Shown: positions 44,261 through 55,711, counted from the first letter of the stretch. The stretch is DNA of 64,000 bases from Actinomycetospora sp. NBRC 106375 (GCF_030269665.1 NZ_BSTS01000004.1:124001-188000); one strand, 5' to 3'. Numbers and translations: made by a program. Notes: generated from the sequence alone by a model not told the origin.

Positions 44261-45211
44261 TTACGAACGGTGGATCGCGTGACCGTCGAGCTCCGCCCGC
44301 CAGGGGGGTTCTGCGCCGGCCCGTGACACCGTCCAGGCGGCCGCGCGGGCGGCGAAGCCCAGGGCGTCGGCCCAGGCGTCCGCGTCGAGGCGCGCGACCG
44401 CGTCGCGGGACAGGGCGTCGTGGTCGGCGAGCCACCCCAGGAGCGCGGCGTGCACGCTGTCGCCGGCCCCGATGGTGTCCACGAGCGGGCCCACGGAGTC
44501 CGCCGGCGTCGACACCACGCCGCCGCCGCGGGTGTACGCGGTCAACCCTTCGCCGCCGCGGGTGAGCACCACCGCGCCCGCCCCGGCGTCGAGCACGTCC
44601 GCGGCCGTGCGGCCCCAGCGCTCGGCGTCCTCGTCGGAGAGCTTGACCACGCCGGCCACGGCGGCGATGCGGTCGAGGCGCGCGACGACGGCGTCGGGGT
44701 CGTCGACGAGCCCGGGCCGCAGGTTCGGGTCGAGGCTCACGAGCCGGCCCCGCGCGGCCTCCCGCTCGGCGAGCGCGGCGTAGCGGGAGGCGCCCGGCTC
44801 GAGCACCAGCGACAGGGTCCCGACCGCCACGGCCGCGGTGTCGTCCGGCAGCTCGCCGGGGTCCTCGACGAGACGGTCGGCGGTGCCCTCGACGTGGAAC
44901 GTGTAGCGGGCGGCGCCCTCGGCGTCGAGGGTGACGACGGCGAGCGTCGTCGGCTCCGGCCCGCGCCGGAGCAGGGCCGTGTCGACCCCGTTGCCCTCCA
45001 GGCGGGCCACGAGCGCGTCGCCGAACGGGTCGGTCGAGAGCCGCGTGAGCATCGTCGTCGGCACCCCGAGGCGCCCCAGCCCGACCGCGGTGTTGAACGG
45101 GCCGCCACCGAGCCGCGGGGCCAGCGGGCGCAGGGCGGGATCGCCCTCGTGGGGGTCGGGCGTGGGCACGAGGTCGACGAGGGCCTCGCCGCCCACCACG
45201 ACGCGGCTCAC
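44261..45211 (-). CDS. PfkB-family sugar kinase (fructokinase-like)
   Basis: Ribokinase-fold kinase, 316 residues. N-terminal VVVGGEALVDLVPTPDP, sugar-binding LGGGPFNTAVGLGRLGVPTTML, phosphate-loop region VVLTRGGEGLTAYTRGG and catalytic DTIGAGDSVHAALLGWLA (Asp). FHVEGTADRLVED fits fructokinase or 2-keto-3-deoxygluconate kinase. It overlaps the aldose epimerase stop by 4 nt (GTGA), so the pair is one operon for hexose uptake metabolism. The preferred sugar is not certain. Confidence 0.87.
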   Translation of the reverse strand: MSRVVVGGEALVDLVPTPDPHEGDPALRPLAPRLGGGPFNTAVGLGRLGVPTTMLTRLSTDPFGDALVARLEGNGVDTALLRRGPEPTTLAVVTLDAEGAARYTFHVEGTADRLVEDPGELPDDTAAVAVGTLSLVLEPGASRYAALAEREAARGRLVSLDPNLRPGLVDDPDAVVARLDRIAAVAGVVKLSDEDAERWGRTAADVLDAGAGAVVLTRGGEGLTAYTRGGGVVSTPADSVGPLVDTIGAGDSVHAALLGWLADHDALSRDAVARLDADAWADALGFAARAAAWTVSRAGAEPPWRAELDGHAIHRS

Positions 45212-46107
45212 GGCGCGTCCCGAGCCGTGATCCCCCACCGCACCGTCCACGTCTCCCCCGGCGCGAGGACCCGCAGGTCGGTGCCGGAGTTCGCGGCGTC
45301 GGCCGGGCACGTCATGGGTTCGACGGCGACCGCACGACCGCGCCCGGCGAGGTCGTCGGGGGTGAAGACCATGACCCAGCGGATCGACGCGTCGCCCCAC
45401 AGCGCCGTCGCCCGGCCGTCCGGTGCGGTGAGCACGCCGAGCACGCCGTCGGGACCGGGCGCGGCGGCGAAGCACGTGTCGAGGGCCAGGTCGCCGACGC
45501 GGCGGCCGCCGCGCAGGTCCTCGCCGGGCGCCACGGGGCGCACCGCGGTGGGGATCCTTCTCCCGTCGGTGTCGACGATCCGGTCGGCGGCGAGCGCGAG
45601 CGTGCAGTCGGCGGGGTCGGCGTCGCCGGCGCGCAGGTAGGGGTGGGTGCCGACGCCCGCGGGCACGTCGTCGGTGCCGGTGTTGGTCAGCGCGTGGGCG
45701 ACCGCGAGGCCGGTCGGCTCGACGACGTAGGTGGTCTCGACGTGCAGCGGCCCGGGCCAGCCCCACGAGGCCTCGACGTCGGCGGCGAGCGTCACCCGGT
45801 CCTCGGCGCGGTCGACGACGTCCCAGGGGCGGCGCCGCAGCAGGCCGTGGATGGCGTTGCCGCGGGCGGCCTCGGTGGCCTCGAGCTCGTAGGTGCGCCC
45901 GCGCCAGGTGTAGGCCGCGCCGGCGATCCGGTTCGGCCAGGGCACGAGGACCCCGCCGGCGCCCATCGGCGGCGACGCGTCGGCCTCGAAGCCCTCGACG
46001 CGGGCCCGCCCGTCGACCGCGAGGGCCCGCAGGCCGGCGCCCACGCCCGTGACGACCGCGCGCGTCGGGCCGGCGACGAGGTCGATCTGCTCGCCGGTCG
46101 GGTGCAC
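45208..46107 (-). CDS. Aldose 1-epimerase family protein
   Basis: Galactose mutarotase-like beta-sandwich of 299 residues. GAGGVLVPWPNRIAGAAYTWRGRTYELEATEAARGNAIHGLLRRRPWDV carries the conserved Arg and His; the second His lies in GVGTHPYLRAG, and the general-base Glu in GRAVAVEPMTCPADA. It would equilibrate sugar anomers before the coupled kinase acts. GTG 46107. Divergent from the second NDH-2 gene by 88 bp. Confidence 0.87.
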   Translation of the reverse strand: MHPTGEQIDLVAGPTRAVVTGVGAGLRALAVDGRARVEGFEADASPPMGAGGVLVPWPNRIAGAAYTWRGRTYELEATEAARGNAIHGLLRRRPWDVVDRAEDRVTLAADVEASWGWPGPLHVETTYVVEPTGLAVAHALTNTGTDDVPAGVGTHPYLRAGDADPADCTLALAADRIVDTDGRRIPTAVRPVAPGEDLRGGRRVGDLALDTCFAAAPGPDGVLGVLTAPDGRATALWGDASIRWVMVFTPDDLAGRGRAVAVEPMTCPADAANSGTDLRVLAPGETWTVRWGITARDAP

Positions 46108-46178
46108 GGCGGAACACGCTAGCGGGTGTGACGATCGTTTGACGTCTGCGCGCGTCCGGTTTGGGACGTCCGGCGCAG

Positions 46179-46193
46179 CGGTCACAGTGACCG
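46179..46193. promoter_or_regulatory. Palindrome at the start of the second NDH-2 gene
   Basis: CGGTCACAGTGACCG is a perfect 15-bp palindrome ending 2 nt before ATG 46196. It would cover the ribosome site region as RNA or serve as a repressor site as DNA. TTGACG at 46139-46144 is a possible -35. Confidence 0.45.
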
Positions 46194-46195
46194 AC

Positions 46196-47662
46196 ATGAC
46201 GAGCGAGAGCGCCCGCCCGCCGAAGGTCGTCATCGTCGGCGGGGGGTTCGCCGGCTTCCAGGCGGCCCGGTCCCTGGCGAAGCGCATGGGCGACGACGTC
46301 GACATCGTCCTGGTCAGCCCGACCAACTACTTCCTCTACCTGCCCCTGCTGCCGGAGGTCGCCTCCGGGATCCTCGAGCCGCGCCGGATCTCCGTAGCGC
46401 TCGCCGCCGCTCTGCCGCCGTGCGTGCGGCACGCCCCCGGGGAGGTCGACGAGCTCGACCTCGACGACCAGCGGATCGGGTGGCTCGACCCCGAGGGCGT
46501 CCACCACGCGACCTCCTGGGACCGCCTCGTGATCGCGGCCGGCAGCGTGCACAAGGTGCTGCCGGTGCCCGGGGTCACCGAGTACGCCCAGGGTTTCCGC
46601 GGCGTCCCCGAGGCGCTCTACCTGCGCGACCACCTCATCCGCCAGGTCGAGCTCGCCGCCGTGTGCGACGACCCCGACGAGCGGGCGGCGCGGCTGACCA
46701 CCGTGGTGGTGGGCGGCGGCTACACCGGCACCGAGGTCACCGCCCAGGGCTTCCTGTTCACGCAGGAGCTCGCGCGCAGCCGCGGGCTGTCCGAGGTCCC
46801 GCGCTGGGTGCTCGTCAGCCGCGGGGAGATCCTCGCCGGGCTCGCCGGGCACCTCAGCCGCACCGCCGACCGTGTCCTGCGCGATCGCGGGGTCGACGTG
46901 CGCACGCACGAGGAGGTCGAGGAGGCCACCGGCGACGGGGTGCGGCTGTCGTCGTCGGGCGAGCACATCCCGACCCGGACGCTGCTGTGGTGCGTCGGCG
47001 TGCGCCCGGACCCGTTGATCGACGACCTCGGGGTGGAGGTCGAGCAGGGCCGGATGGTCACCGACACCGAGCTGCGCGTCTCCGGCCACCCGCACGTCTT
47101 CGCGTGCGGTGACGCCGCCGCGGTGCCCGACCGGGCGCGTCCCGGCCAGTACACCGCGATGACCGCCCAGCACGCCGAGCGCCAGGGTCGCCTCGCCGGG
47201 CGCAACGTCGCCGCCTCGCTCGGGCGGGGACGCGTGCGCAAGTACAAGCACCGCGACCTCGGCTTCGTCGTCGACCTCGGGGGGTTCGACGCCGCCGCCA
47301 ACCCACTGGGCGTGCGCCTGACGGGCAAGCCCGCCCACGTCGTCGCCCGGGGGTACCACCTCATGGCGATGCCCGGGAACCGCGTGCGCACGGCCGTGGA
47401 CTGGCTGCTCGACGCCCTGCTACCGCGCCAGACCGCCCAGCTCGGGCTCGTACGATCGCCCTCGGTCCCGCTCGACTCCGCGTCGCCCGAGGTGCCGCAG
47501 CACGGGCTCGGCTTCCCGCACGCGGCGCCGCCGGGGGCGTCTCAGTCCTCCCGGGAGCGCCCGGGCGGGTCCGCGGAGGCGGCGTCCCCCGATGCGTCGT
47601 CGGGGGACGCGTCGGGGGGCGCCGCGTCCGTCGGGGCGTCCTCCCGCAGGGGTGCCCGGTAG
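46196..47662 (+). CDS. Second NDH-2-like NAD(P)/FAD oxidoreductase
   Basis: Paralogue of the enzyme at 24177, 488 residues. KVVIVGGGFAGFQAARSL for FAD, NYFLYLPLLPEVASGILEPRRI, VVVGGGYTGTEVTA for NADH, VFACGDAAAVPD and TAQHAERQGRLAGRNVAASL. It lacks the membrane-attachment pattern of the first copy as clearly, but RTAVDWLLDALLPRQTAQLG may serve. The last 40-50 residues are a Ser/Asp/Ala-rich tail (SPDASSGDASGGAAS) overlapping the convergent MFS gene for 121 nt. A palindrome overlaps the start. Confidence 0.87.
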   Translation: MTSESARPPKVVIVGGGFAGFQAARSLAKRMGDDVDIVLVSPTNYFLYLPLLPEVASGILEPRRISVALAAALPPCVRHAPGEVDELDLDDQRIGWLDPEGVHHATSWDRLVIAAGSVHKVLPVPGVTEYAQGFRGVPEALYLRDHLIRQVELAAVCDDPDERAARLTTVVVGGGYTGTEVTAQGFLFTQELARSRGLSEVPRWVLVSRGEILAGLAGHLSRTADRVLRDRGVDVRTHEEVEEATGDGVRLSSSGEHIPTRTLLWCVGVRPDPLIDDLGVEVEQGRMVTDTELRVSGHPHVFACGDAAAVPDRARPGQYTAMTAQHAERQGRLAGRNVAASLGRGRVRKYKHRDLGFVVDLGGFDAAANPLGVRLTGKPAHVVARGYHLMAMPGNRVRTAVDWLLDALLPRQTAQLGLVRSPSVPLDSASPEVPQHGLGFPHAAPPGASQSSRERPGGSAEAASPDASSGDASGGAASVGASSRRGAR

Positions 47663-48918
47663 CGCCAGAACACGGGGAAGATCGCGACCACGACGATCGT
47701 CAGCACGACCACGCCGACGCCGCCGATGACCGTGGCGGTGCCGGGGCTCGTGGCGTCGGCCACCGGCCCGTGCCACAGGTCGCCGAGACGGGGCCCGCCG
47801 GCGACCACGACGGTGAACACGCCCTGCATGCGCCCGCGCATCCGGTCGGTCGCGACCACCTGCAGCATCGTCTGCCGGAACACGGCGCTGACGAGGTCGG
47901 CGGCGCCGGCCGCCGCGAGGCACGTGACCGCGAGCCAGAGCATCGAGGTCAGGCCCGACAGCGCGACGCCGACGCCCCAGACGCAGACGGCGACCGTCAC
48001 CGCCACGCCCTGGCGCCGGATGCCGTGCAGCCGCCCGGAGAACAGGCCGCCGAGCGTCGCCCCGATCGCGATCGAGGCGAACAGCCAGCCGAGCGCGGTG
48101 CCACCGCCCGGCGGGTCGCCGAAGACCGTCACGGCCTCCTCGGGGAACACCGCGCGCGGCATGCCGACGGCCATCGCGACGATGTCGACGAGGAACGAGA
48201 CCAGCAGGACCTGGCTCGTGGCGATGTAGCGGAAGCCGGCGAGCACGTCGGCGAACCCGGCGCTGCGGCGCACCGCCGCCACCGCGCCGCGCAGCCCGCC
48301 GGGGCCGTCGCCGACGGGCAGGCGCGGGAGCATGAACGCCGCCCAGATCGACGCGACGAGGCAGACCGTGTCGACGAGGTAGAGGGTGCCGACCGAGGTG
48401 AACGTCAGCGCGACGCCGGCCACCAACGGGCCGGCGATGGCGCCGAGCTGGGTGACGGTGAACAGCAGCGTGTTCGCCGCGGGCAGTTCGTCGTTGGGCA
48501 GGATCCGGGGCAGCACCGCCGAGCGCGTCGGCTGGTTGATCGCGAGGAACGCGGTCTGGATCGCGAAGAGGGTCAGGACCTCCCACGGCCCACCGAGCCC
48601 GGTGATCGCGGCCAGGCCGAGCAGCAGCGACGTCACCGCGATCCCCGCGCCGGTCACCACGAGCAGCACGCGGCGGTCGACCGCGTCGGCGATCGCCCCG
48701 CCCCAGAGCCCGAAGACGATCAACGGGACGAGGCCGAACAGGCCGGTGAGTCCGACCCACGCCGACGACCCGGTCAGCTGGTAGAGCTGCGTCGGGACGG
48801 CGACGACCGTGAGCTGTGCGCCGACCACCGTGACGATCGCGGCGATCCAGAGCCGCCGGAACGCGGGCGTGCGCAGCGGTGTGGTATCGGCGAAGAGCCC
48901 CGATAGTCCTCTGGCCAC
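47542..48918 (-). CDS. EntS-like MFS exporter
   Basis: MFS_3-type exporter of 458 residues with about 12 helices. TPAFRRLWIAAIVTVVGAQLTVVAVPTQLYQLTGSSAWVG at the N-terminus and GLWGGAIADAVDRRVLL in loop 2-3 are typical of the enterobactin-exporter-like group. INQPTRSAVLPRILPNDELPAAN in the central loop also fits. The substrate is not known. C-terminal tail DAPTDAAPPDASPDDASGDA is low complexity and lies antisense to the tail of the NDH-2 gene. GTG 48918. pdxH follows upstream on the same strand with a 19-nt gap. Confidence 0.83.
   Translation of the reverse strand: MARGLSGLFADTTPLRTPAFRRLWIAAIVTVVGAQLTVVAVPTQLYQLTGSSAWVGLTGLFGLVPLIVFGLWGGAIADAVDRRVLLVVTGAGIAVTSLLLGLAAITGLGGPWEVLTLFAIQTAFLAINQPTRSAVLPRILPNDELPAANTLLFTVTQLGAIAGPLVAGVALTFTSVGTLYLVDTVCLVASIWAAFMLPRLPVGDGPGGLRGAVAAVRRSAGFADVLAGFRYIATSQVLLVSFLVDIVAMAVGMPRAVFPEEAVTVFGDPPGGGTALGWLFASIAIGATLGGLFSGRLHGIRRQGVAVTVAVCVWGVGVALSGLTSMLWLAVTCLAAAGAADLVSAVFRQTMLQVVATDRMRGRMQGVFTVVVAGGPRLGDLWHGPVADATSPGTATVIGGVGVVVLTIVVVAIFPVFWRYRAPLREDAPTDAAPPDASPDDASGDAASADPPGRSRED
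47582..47610. terminator. Hairpin inside the overlapping gene tails
   Basis: GCGTCCCCCGA (47582-47592), 7-nt loop, TCGGGGGACGC (47600-47610): a perfect 11-bp stem inside the 121-nt overlap of two convergent reading frames. It is probably a bidirectional terminator that is also coding on both strands. Confidence 0.6.
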
Positions 48919-48937
48919 GGAGCCCGATCCTGCGCCC

Positions 48938-49582
48938 TCACGGCGCCAGGCGCTCGACCACCCATCCCCGATCGGTGCGGCGGAAGCGCATCCGGTCGTG
49001 CATCCGGTGGGTGCGGCCCTGCCAGAACTCGACGTGGGTGGGCCGGATCAGCCAGCCGCCCCAGTGCGGGGGCGGGGGGATCTCGTCGTCGCCGGAGAAG
49101 CGTTCGGTGACGGAGGCGAGCAGGTCGTCGAGGGCCGCGCGGTCCCGCACCACCGTCGACTGCGGCGACGCCCAGGCCCCGAGCTGCGACCCGCGCGGAC
49201 GGGTGCGCCAGTAGGCCGCGGTGTCCTCGCGGGAGAGGCGCTCGACGGTGCCGATCACGGTCGCCTGTCGCTGCAGGGCGATCCACGGAAAGGTCGCGGA
49301 CACCTGGCGGGTCTGGTCGATCTGGTGGCTCTTCTCCGACGTGTAGTTGGTGAAGAACGTGACCCCGCGCCCGTCGACGTCCTTCGCGAGCACCGTGCGG
49401 GTGGTCAGCCGGTGCTCCTCGTCGCCGGTGGCCAGCACCATCGCGTTGGCGTCAGGCAGGCCCGCCTCCCGGGCGGCGCCGATCCACGCGAGCAGCTGCT
49501 CGTGCCAGGTGGGGGCGAGGTCGGCGGCGTCGAGGGTCGCCGACCGGTAGTCCTCGCGCATCGCCGGCAGTTCCGTCGTCAC
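48938..49582 (-). CDS. pdxH: Pyridoxamine/pyridoxine 5'-phosphate oxidase
   Basis: FMN enzyme producing pyridoxal 5'-phosphate, 214 residues. MREDYRSATLDAADLAPTWHEQLLAWI at the start, DANAMVLATGDEEHRLTTRTVLAKDVDGRGVTFFTNYTSEKSHQI (FMN and substrate contacts), FPWIALQRQATVIGTVERL, and the C-terminal PPPPHWGGWLIRPTHVEFWQGRTHRMHDRMRFRR signature. GTG 49582 has GAGAGGAGG upstream. Product PLP is the cofactor of SerC, coded nearby on the other strand. Confidence 0.93.
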   Translation of the reverse strand: MTTELPAMREDYRSATLDAADLAPTWHEQLLAWIGAAREAGLPDANAMVLATGDEEHRLTTRTVLAKDVDGRGVTFFTNYTSEKSHQIDQTRQVSATFPWIALQRQATVIGTVERLSREDTAAYWRTRPRGSQLGAWASPQSTVVRDRAALDDLLASVTERFSGDDEIPPPPHWGGWLIRPTHVEFWQGRTHRMHDRMRFRRTDRGWVVERLAP

Positions 49583-49716
49583 CCGGCCTCCTCTCTCCTG
49601 TCCGTTTTCCCGCCGCACCGTAGGCATCCCCGGCGTCCCCCGACAGGTCCCGACCTGGGCGTGAGCAGCGACACAGACCCGCGCGTTGTCCGCGGGCGGT
49701 CCGCGGAGCACGTTGA

Positions 49717-52218
<2,502 letters not shown>

Positions 52219-52264
52219 GCTCGCTGCTCCGAACGGGCTAGATCCCAGGGCCGAGGTGCGCCTC

Positions 52265-52302
52265 GCCCGTGTCCACCGCCTACCGAGACGGCGGACACGG
52301 GC
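52265..52302 (+). terminator. Terminator after serC
   Basis: Fourteen-bp stem (52265-52278 with 52289-52302) with one mismatch and a 10-nt loop, 47 nt after the serC stop. TAGCGT (52337-52342) behind it is a possible -10 for sepH. Confidence 0.65.
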
Positions 52303-52408
52303 GGCGCGCCTCCCTCGTCCGAGGAGATCCGTGACCTAGCGTCGGTCGGCGAGCACCGAGTCCCACCTGACATGCGGGACGAGGGCCGCGAGCCGACGGG
52401 GAGGCCTG

Positions 52409-53491
52409 ATGCGTCAGCTGCGCGTCGTCGGCCTGGGTGACGACCACGAGACGGTGATCCTCGAGGACCCGATCCGCCACGAGCGCTTCGCCGTGTCCGG
52501 TGACGAGCGGTTGCGGGCGGCCGCCCGCGGCGACGTCCGCAGGCTCGGGCAGATGGAGATCGAGGTCTCCAGCCCCCTGCGGCCCCGGGACATCCAGGCG
52601 CGGGTGCGGGCCGGCGAGTCGGTCGACGAGGTCGCCGAGGCCGCCGGTGTCAGCACCGCGCACGTCGAGCGGTTCGCCTACCCCGTGCTCCTCGAGCGGG
52701 CCCGCGTCGCCGAGATCGCCCGTCGGGCCCACCCGGTGCTGCCCACCGACCCGACGCGCACCGACGGGCGCACGCTCGGCGAGATCGTGTCCGCCACGTT
52801 CGCCGCCCGGGGGCAGGACCTCGACGACGCCCGCTGGGACGCCCACAAGGGCGACGACTCCCGCTGGGTCGTGACGCTGTCCTGGCAGGCCGGCCGCTCG
52901 GACAACACCGCGCGCTGGTGGTTCAAGCCGGGCGCCTCCGGCGGCGTCGTCGACCCGCGCGACGACCCCGCCCGCGAGCTGCTCGGGCAGGACCCCGTCG
53001 GCGGGCCGCGTCGTGTCGACGCGCCGGCGCCCACGGTCACCCCCGAGCCCCCCGCCGCGGAACCGGCGGCGGACGAACACCCCGAGACCCTCGAGGAGAC
53101 GCCCGCCCTGGCCGTCTCCGGCGACACCGCCCCGGCACGCCGTGCCCCGGGATCCCCCCACACCTCCGGACATGCCTCGGGCCACGCGAGCTCGGGGCCG
53201 TCGGCGACGCGCCGGGCCGAGCGCGGTTCGGCCCGGCGCGGCGCACGCCCGCCGCGGGGCACCGGGACGTCGCCGACGTCGCCGACGTCGGGCACGGCGC
53301 CCGGGACCCCGGACGACCCGGTCCCCGCACCGCGCACCGAGCGTCCCGCCGGTCCGGACACACCGTCCGAGCCGGCCGCCGACACCGGCGCGGCCGGGCC
53401 CGCCGAGGGCAGCCGGCGCGGGAAGCGCTCGCACCCGATCGTCCCGTCCTGGGAGGACGTCCTGCTGGGCACGCGGTCGCCGCGCAGCTGA
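52409..53491 (+). CDS. sepH: SepH (DUF3071) septation protein
   Basis: Cell-division protein that stimulates FtsZ assembly in actinobacteria; 360 residues. N-terminal DUF3071 domain (MRQLRVVGLGDDHETVILEDPIRHERFAVSGDERLRAAARGD) with a helix-turn-helix-like segment DIQARVRAGESVDEVAEAAGVSTAHVERFAYPVLLERARVA (about 65-105), and LVSATF-like region ending GRSDNTARWWF. The C-terminal third is disordered, rich in Pro, Ala and Arg, ending RGKRSHPIVPSWEDVLLGTRSPRS. ATG 52409 has GGGGAGG upstream. It lies between serC and DUF2537. Confidence 0.9.
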   Translation: MRQLRVVGLGDDHETVILEDPIRHERFAVSGDERLRAAARGDVRRLGQMEIEVSSPLRPRDIQARVRAGESVDEVAEAAGVSTAHVERFAYPVLLERARVAEIARRAHPVLPTDPTRTDGRTLGEIVSATFAARGQDLDDARWDAHKGDDSRWVVTLSWQAGRSDNTARWWFKPGASGGVVDPRDDPARELLGQDPVGGPRRVDAPAPTVTPEPPAAEPAADEHPETLEETPALAVSGDTAPARRAPGSPHTSGHASGHASSGPSATRRAERGSARRGARPPRGTGTSPTSPTSGTAPGTPDDPVPAPRTERPAGPDTPSEPAADTGAAGPAEGSRRGKRSHPIVPSWEDVLLGTRSPRS

Positions 53492-54169
53492 CTACCGGAA
53501 CGCGGCGACCGCCAGGAACACCAGCGCGATGCCGGTGCCGACGAAGGTGCCGTAGACCGCCCAGCGCCAGGTCGGCACGCGGCGGTTGAGCCACAGCGCC
53601 GGCACGAGCCCCGCGACCACCGCGGCGTCCACGAGGAGCCCGATCACGCCGAGCCCGATGATCAGCGGGGCGGCGAGGGCGAGGTTCGCCAGCAGGACGA
53701 CGCCGGCCACGAGCGCGGTGAGCAGGAGGCCCACCCCCCACGGGGTCGGCTCGGCGGCGACCGCGTCCGGGGTCAGGGGGGTGCCGTCGACGGCGACGGC
53801 AGGCGTGTCGCCGGTGCCCGCCTCGCCGTTGCGGGCGGGCAGCACGGGCATCGGCGGCGGGTGCGGGGTCCGGGTCACGGCGCGCAGGGCCACGCGGAAC
53901 CCCGTGACGGGGTCCTGGTAGTCGACGGGCGCGGCGAGCTCCACCGAGAGCCGCGCCGCGAGCCGGCGGCCGCGGCGGCTGACCGCGTCGGTCGCGGGGT
54001 CCGGGCCGCCCGCGCCGACCGGGGTGGAGGCCGCGATCCGCGCCCACTCCTGCAGCGCCTCGACCAGATCGGGCGGCAGCCCCCACGTGCGGCCGTCGGT
54101 CCCCCCGCCCAGCGGCACCCCGGCGACGATCGCCCGTCCCTGCTCGGCCCGCAGCTCGACGACCTTCAC
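53492..54169 (-). CDS. DUF2537 membrane protein
   Basis: A 225-residue protein of the DUF2537 family, conserved beside the SpoU and sepH genes in Mycobacteriales. N-terminal soluble region VVELRAEQGRAIVAGVPLGGGTDGRTWGLPPDLVEALQEWARIA, then a long variable stretch and three hydrophobic helices at the C-terminus (WGVGLLLTALVAGVVLLANLAL, PLIIGLGVIGLLVDAAVVAGLVPAL, YGTFVGTGIALVFLAVAAF). The function is unknown. GTG 54169 overlaps the SpoU stop by 4 nt. The stop abuts that of sepH without a gap. Confidence 0.82.
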   Translation of the reverse strand: MKVVELRAEQGRAIVAGVPLGGGTDGRTWGLPPDLVEALQEWARIAASTPVGAGGPDPATDAVSRRGRRLAARLSVELAAPVDYQDPVTGFRVALRAVTRTPHPPPMPVLPARNGEAGTGDTPAVAVDGTPLTPDAVAAEPTPWGVGLLLTALVAGVVLLANLALAAPLIIGLGVIGLLVDAAVVAGLVPALWLNRRVPTWRWAVYGTFVGTGIALVFLAVAAFR

Positions 54170-54969
54170 CGCGCACCCCCGCCGGTCGCGTGGAAGGCCA
54201 CCGCGGCCGCCGTGGCGACGTTGAGCGAGTCGACGTCGCCGGCCATCGGGATGCGCACCCGGACGTCCGCCGCGGCGAGGGCCTCGGCGGAGAGGCCGGG
54301 ACCCTCCGCGCCGAGTACGAGCGCCAGCCGCTCCGCGTCCGCCGCAGCCGCGAGCGCTCCGTCGTCGCCGGCCGGGGTGAGGGCGGCGAGGGTGAAGCCG
54401 GCGTCCCGCAGCGCGGCCACGGCGTCGTCGAGCCCGCAGGTCGCGAACGGCACCCGCAGCACGTGGCCCATGGAGACGCGCACGCTGCGACGGTAGAGCG
54501 GGTCGGCGCACCCCGGGCCGACCAGCACCGCGTCGACGCCGAGGGCGGCGGCGTTGCGGAACAGGGCGCCCAGGTTCTCGTGGTCGTTCACGCCCTCGAG
54601 CAGCGCGACGCGGCGGGCGCCGGCGAGCAGGTCGGGCAGGTCGGGCGCCGGGGCGCGGTCCGCGCTGGCGAGCACCCCCCGGTTGAGGTGGAATCCCACG
54701 ACGTGCGCCATCGTGTCCGCATCCGTGACGTATGCGGGCACGTCCGCGCCGGAGAGATCCGCGGCCAGATCCTCGATGCGCCGGGCGACGCCGAGCAGGG
54801 CGCGGGGCGGGTAGGGCGAGGCCAGCAGCCGGCGCACGACCACCGTGCCCTCCGCCAGCACGAGCCCGCGGCCACCGGGGCGGTCGGGGCGGCGGTCGGC
54901 GCGGGCGAGGTCGCGGAAGTCGGCAAGACGCGGGTCCGCCGCGTCCTCGACCTCCACCACACGCGCCAC
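54166..54969 (-). CDS. SpoU-family RNA 2'-O-methyltransferase
   Basis: TrmH/SpoU-type knot methyltransferase of 267 residues. N-terminal substrate-binding part (DPRLADFRDLARADRRPDRPGGRGLVLAEGTVVVRRLLAS) and the catalytic SPOUT domain: VALLEGVNDHENLGALFRNAAALGVDAVLVGPG (motif 1), ALVLGAEGPGLSAEALAAADVRVRIPMAGDVDSLNVATAAAVAFH (motifs 2 and 3). It probably methylates rRNA or tRNA ribose. GTG 54969. Overlaps DUF2537, with which it forms an operon. Divergent from the BFN gene. Confidence 0.92.
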   Translation of the reverse strand: MARVVEVEDAADPRLADFRDLARADRRPDRPGGRGLVLAEGTVVVRRLLASPYPPRALLGVARRIEDLAADLSGADVPAYVTDADTMAHVVGFHLNRGVLASADRAPAPDLPDLLAGARRVALLEGVNDHENLGALFRNAAALGVDAVLVGPGCADPLYRRSVRVSMGHVLRVPFATCGLDDAVAALRDAGFTLAALTPAGDDGALAAAADAERLALVLGAEGPGLSAEALAAADVRVRIPMAGDVDSLNVATAAAVAFHATGGGAR

Positions 54970-55159
54970 GTGCGTATCGTTCCAGCCCCCGTGGCGCGCC
55001 CCGTGAGCCGGGCGGGACCACGGTGTGGTGTGAGCCTCCCCCCCCGGGGCACCCGGGATCGGGCACCGGGCGGGGAGACTGGCGGACGCCCGTGACAGAG
55101 GCGAGGGACCGCGGAACGGAACTCCCCGGAAGGGCCCGGGGACGTGGGAGGCTGGGGCC

Positions 55160-55711
55160 GTGAGCGAGATGCGGGTGGTCGGCGTGCTGGCCGTGGACGA
55201 CGCGACGCAGCAGGGCGGCGGATCGTCGGGCACGGGCGAGAGCCGGCACCCCGTCGTGCTGCTGCAGGAGACCGAGGGCAAGCGGTGCCTGCAGATCTGG
55301 ATCGGGCTGGCCGAGGCCGAGGCGATCGCCCTCGAGCAGCAGGGGCGGCTGCCCGAGCGCCCGCTGACGCACGTGCTGATCTCCGACGTCGTGTCCGCGC
55401 TCGGCAGGCGCCTGGAGCGCATCGAGATCACCGAGGTCCGCGGCGGCACCTTCTACGCCGACCTGGTGTTCGACCGCGGCCTGCGCGTCTCCGCACGTCC
55501 CAGCGACTCGATCGCCATCGCGCTGCACGCCGACGTGCCCATCCACGCGACCGAGGGCGTGCTCACCGACGCCGGCGTGGTGGTGGAGGACGACGAGACC
55601 GAGGAGGCCGCCGCCGGGGGCGGGGCCGCGAGCAACGACGAGGACGAGGTCGACCGGTTCCGGGCGTTCCTCGACAACATCTCGCCGGAGGACTTCGGAC
55701 GAAGCGGCTGA
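55160..55711 (+). CDS. Bifunctional nuclease (BFN, DUF151) family protein
   Basis: A 183-residue protein with the DUF151 fold: MRVVGVLAVDDATQQ, HPVVLLQETEGKRCLQIWIGLAEAEAIALEQQGRLPERPLTHVLISDVVSALGRRLERIEITEVRGGTFYADLVF, and RPSDSIAIALHADVPIHATEGVL. The C-terminal acidic tail (DDETEEAAAGG... EDEVDRFRAFLDNISPEDF) is typical of the mycobacterial homologues. Nuclease activity was shown for plant and thermophile members; here it is only family-based. GTG 55160 has GGGAGG upstream. Confidence 0.87.
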   Translation: MSEMRVVGVLAVDDATQQGGGSSGTGESRHPVVLLQETEGKRCLQIWIGLAEAEAIALEQQGRLPERPLTHVLISDVVSALGRRLERIEITEVRGGTFYADLVFDRGLRVSARPSDSIAIALHADVPIHATEGVLTDAGVVVEDDETEEAAAGGGAASNDEDEVDRFRAFLDNISPEDFGRSG

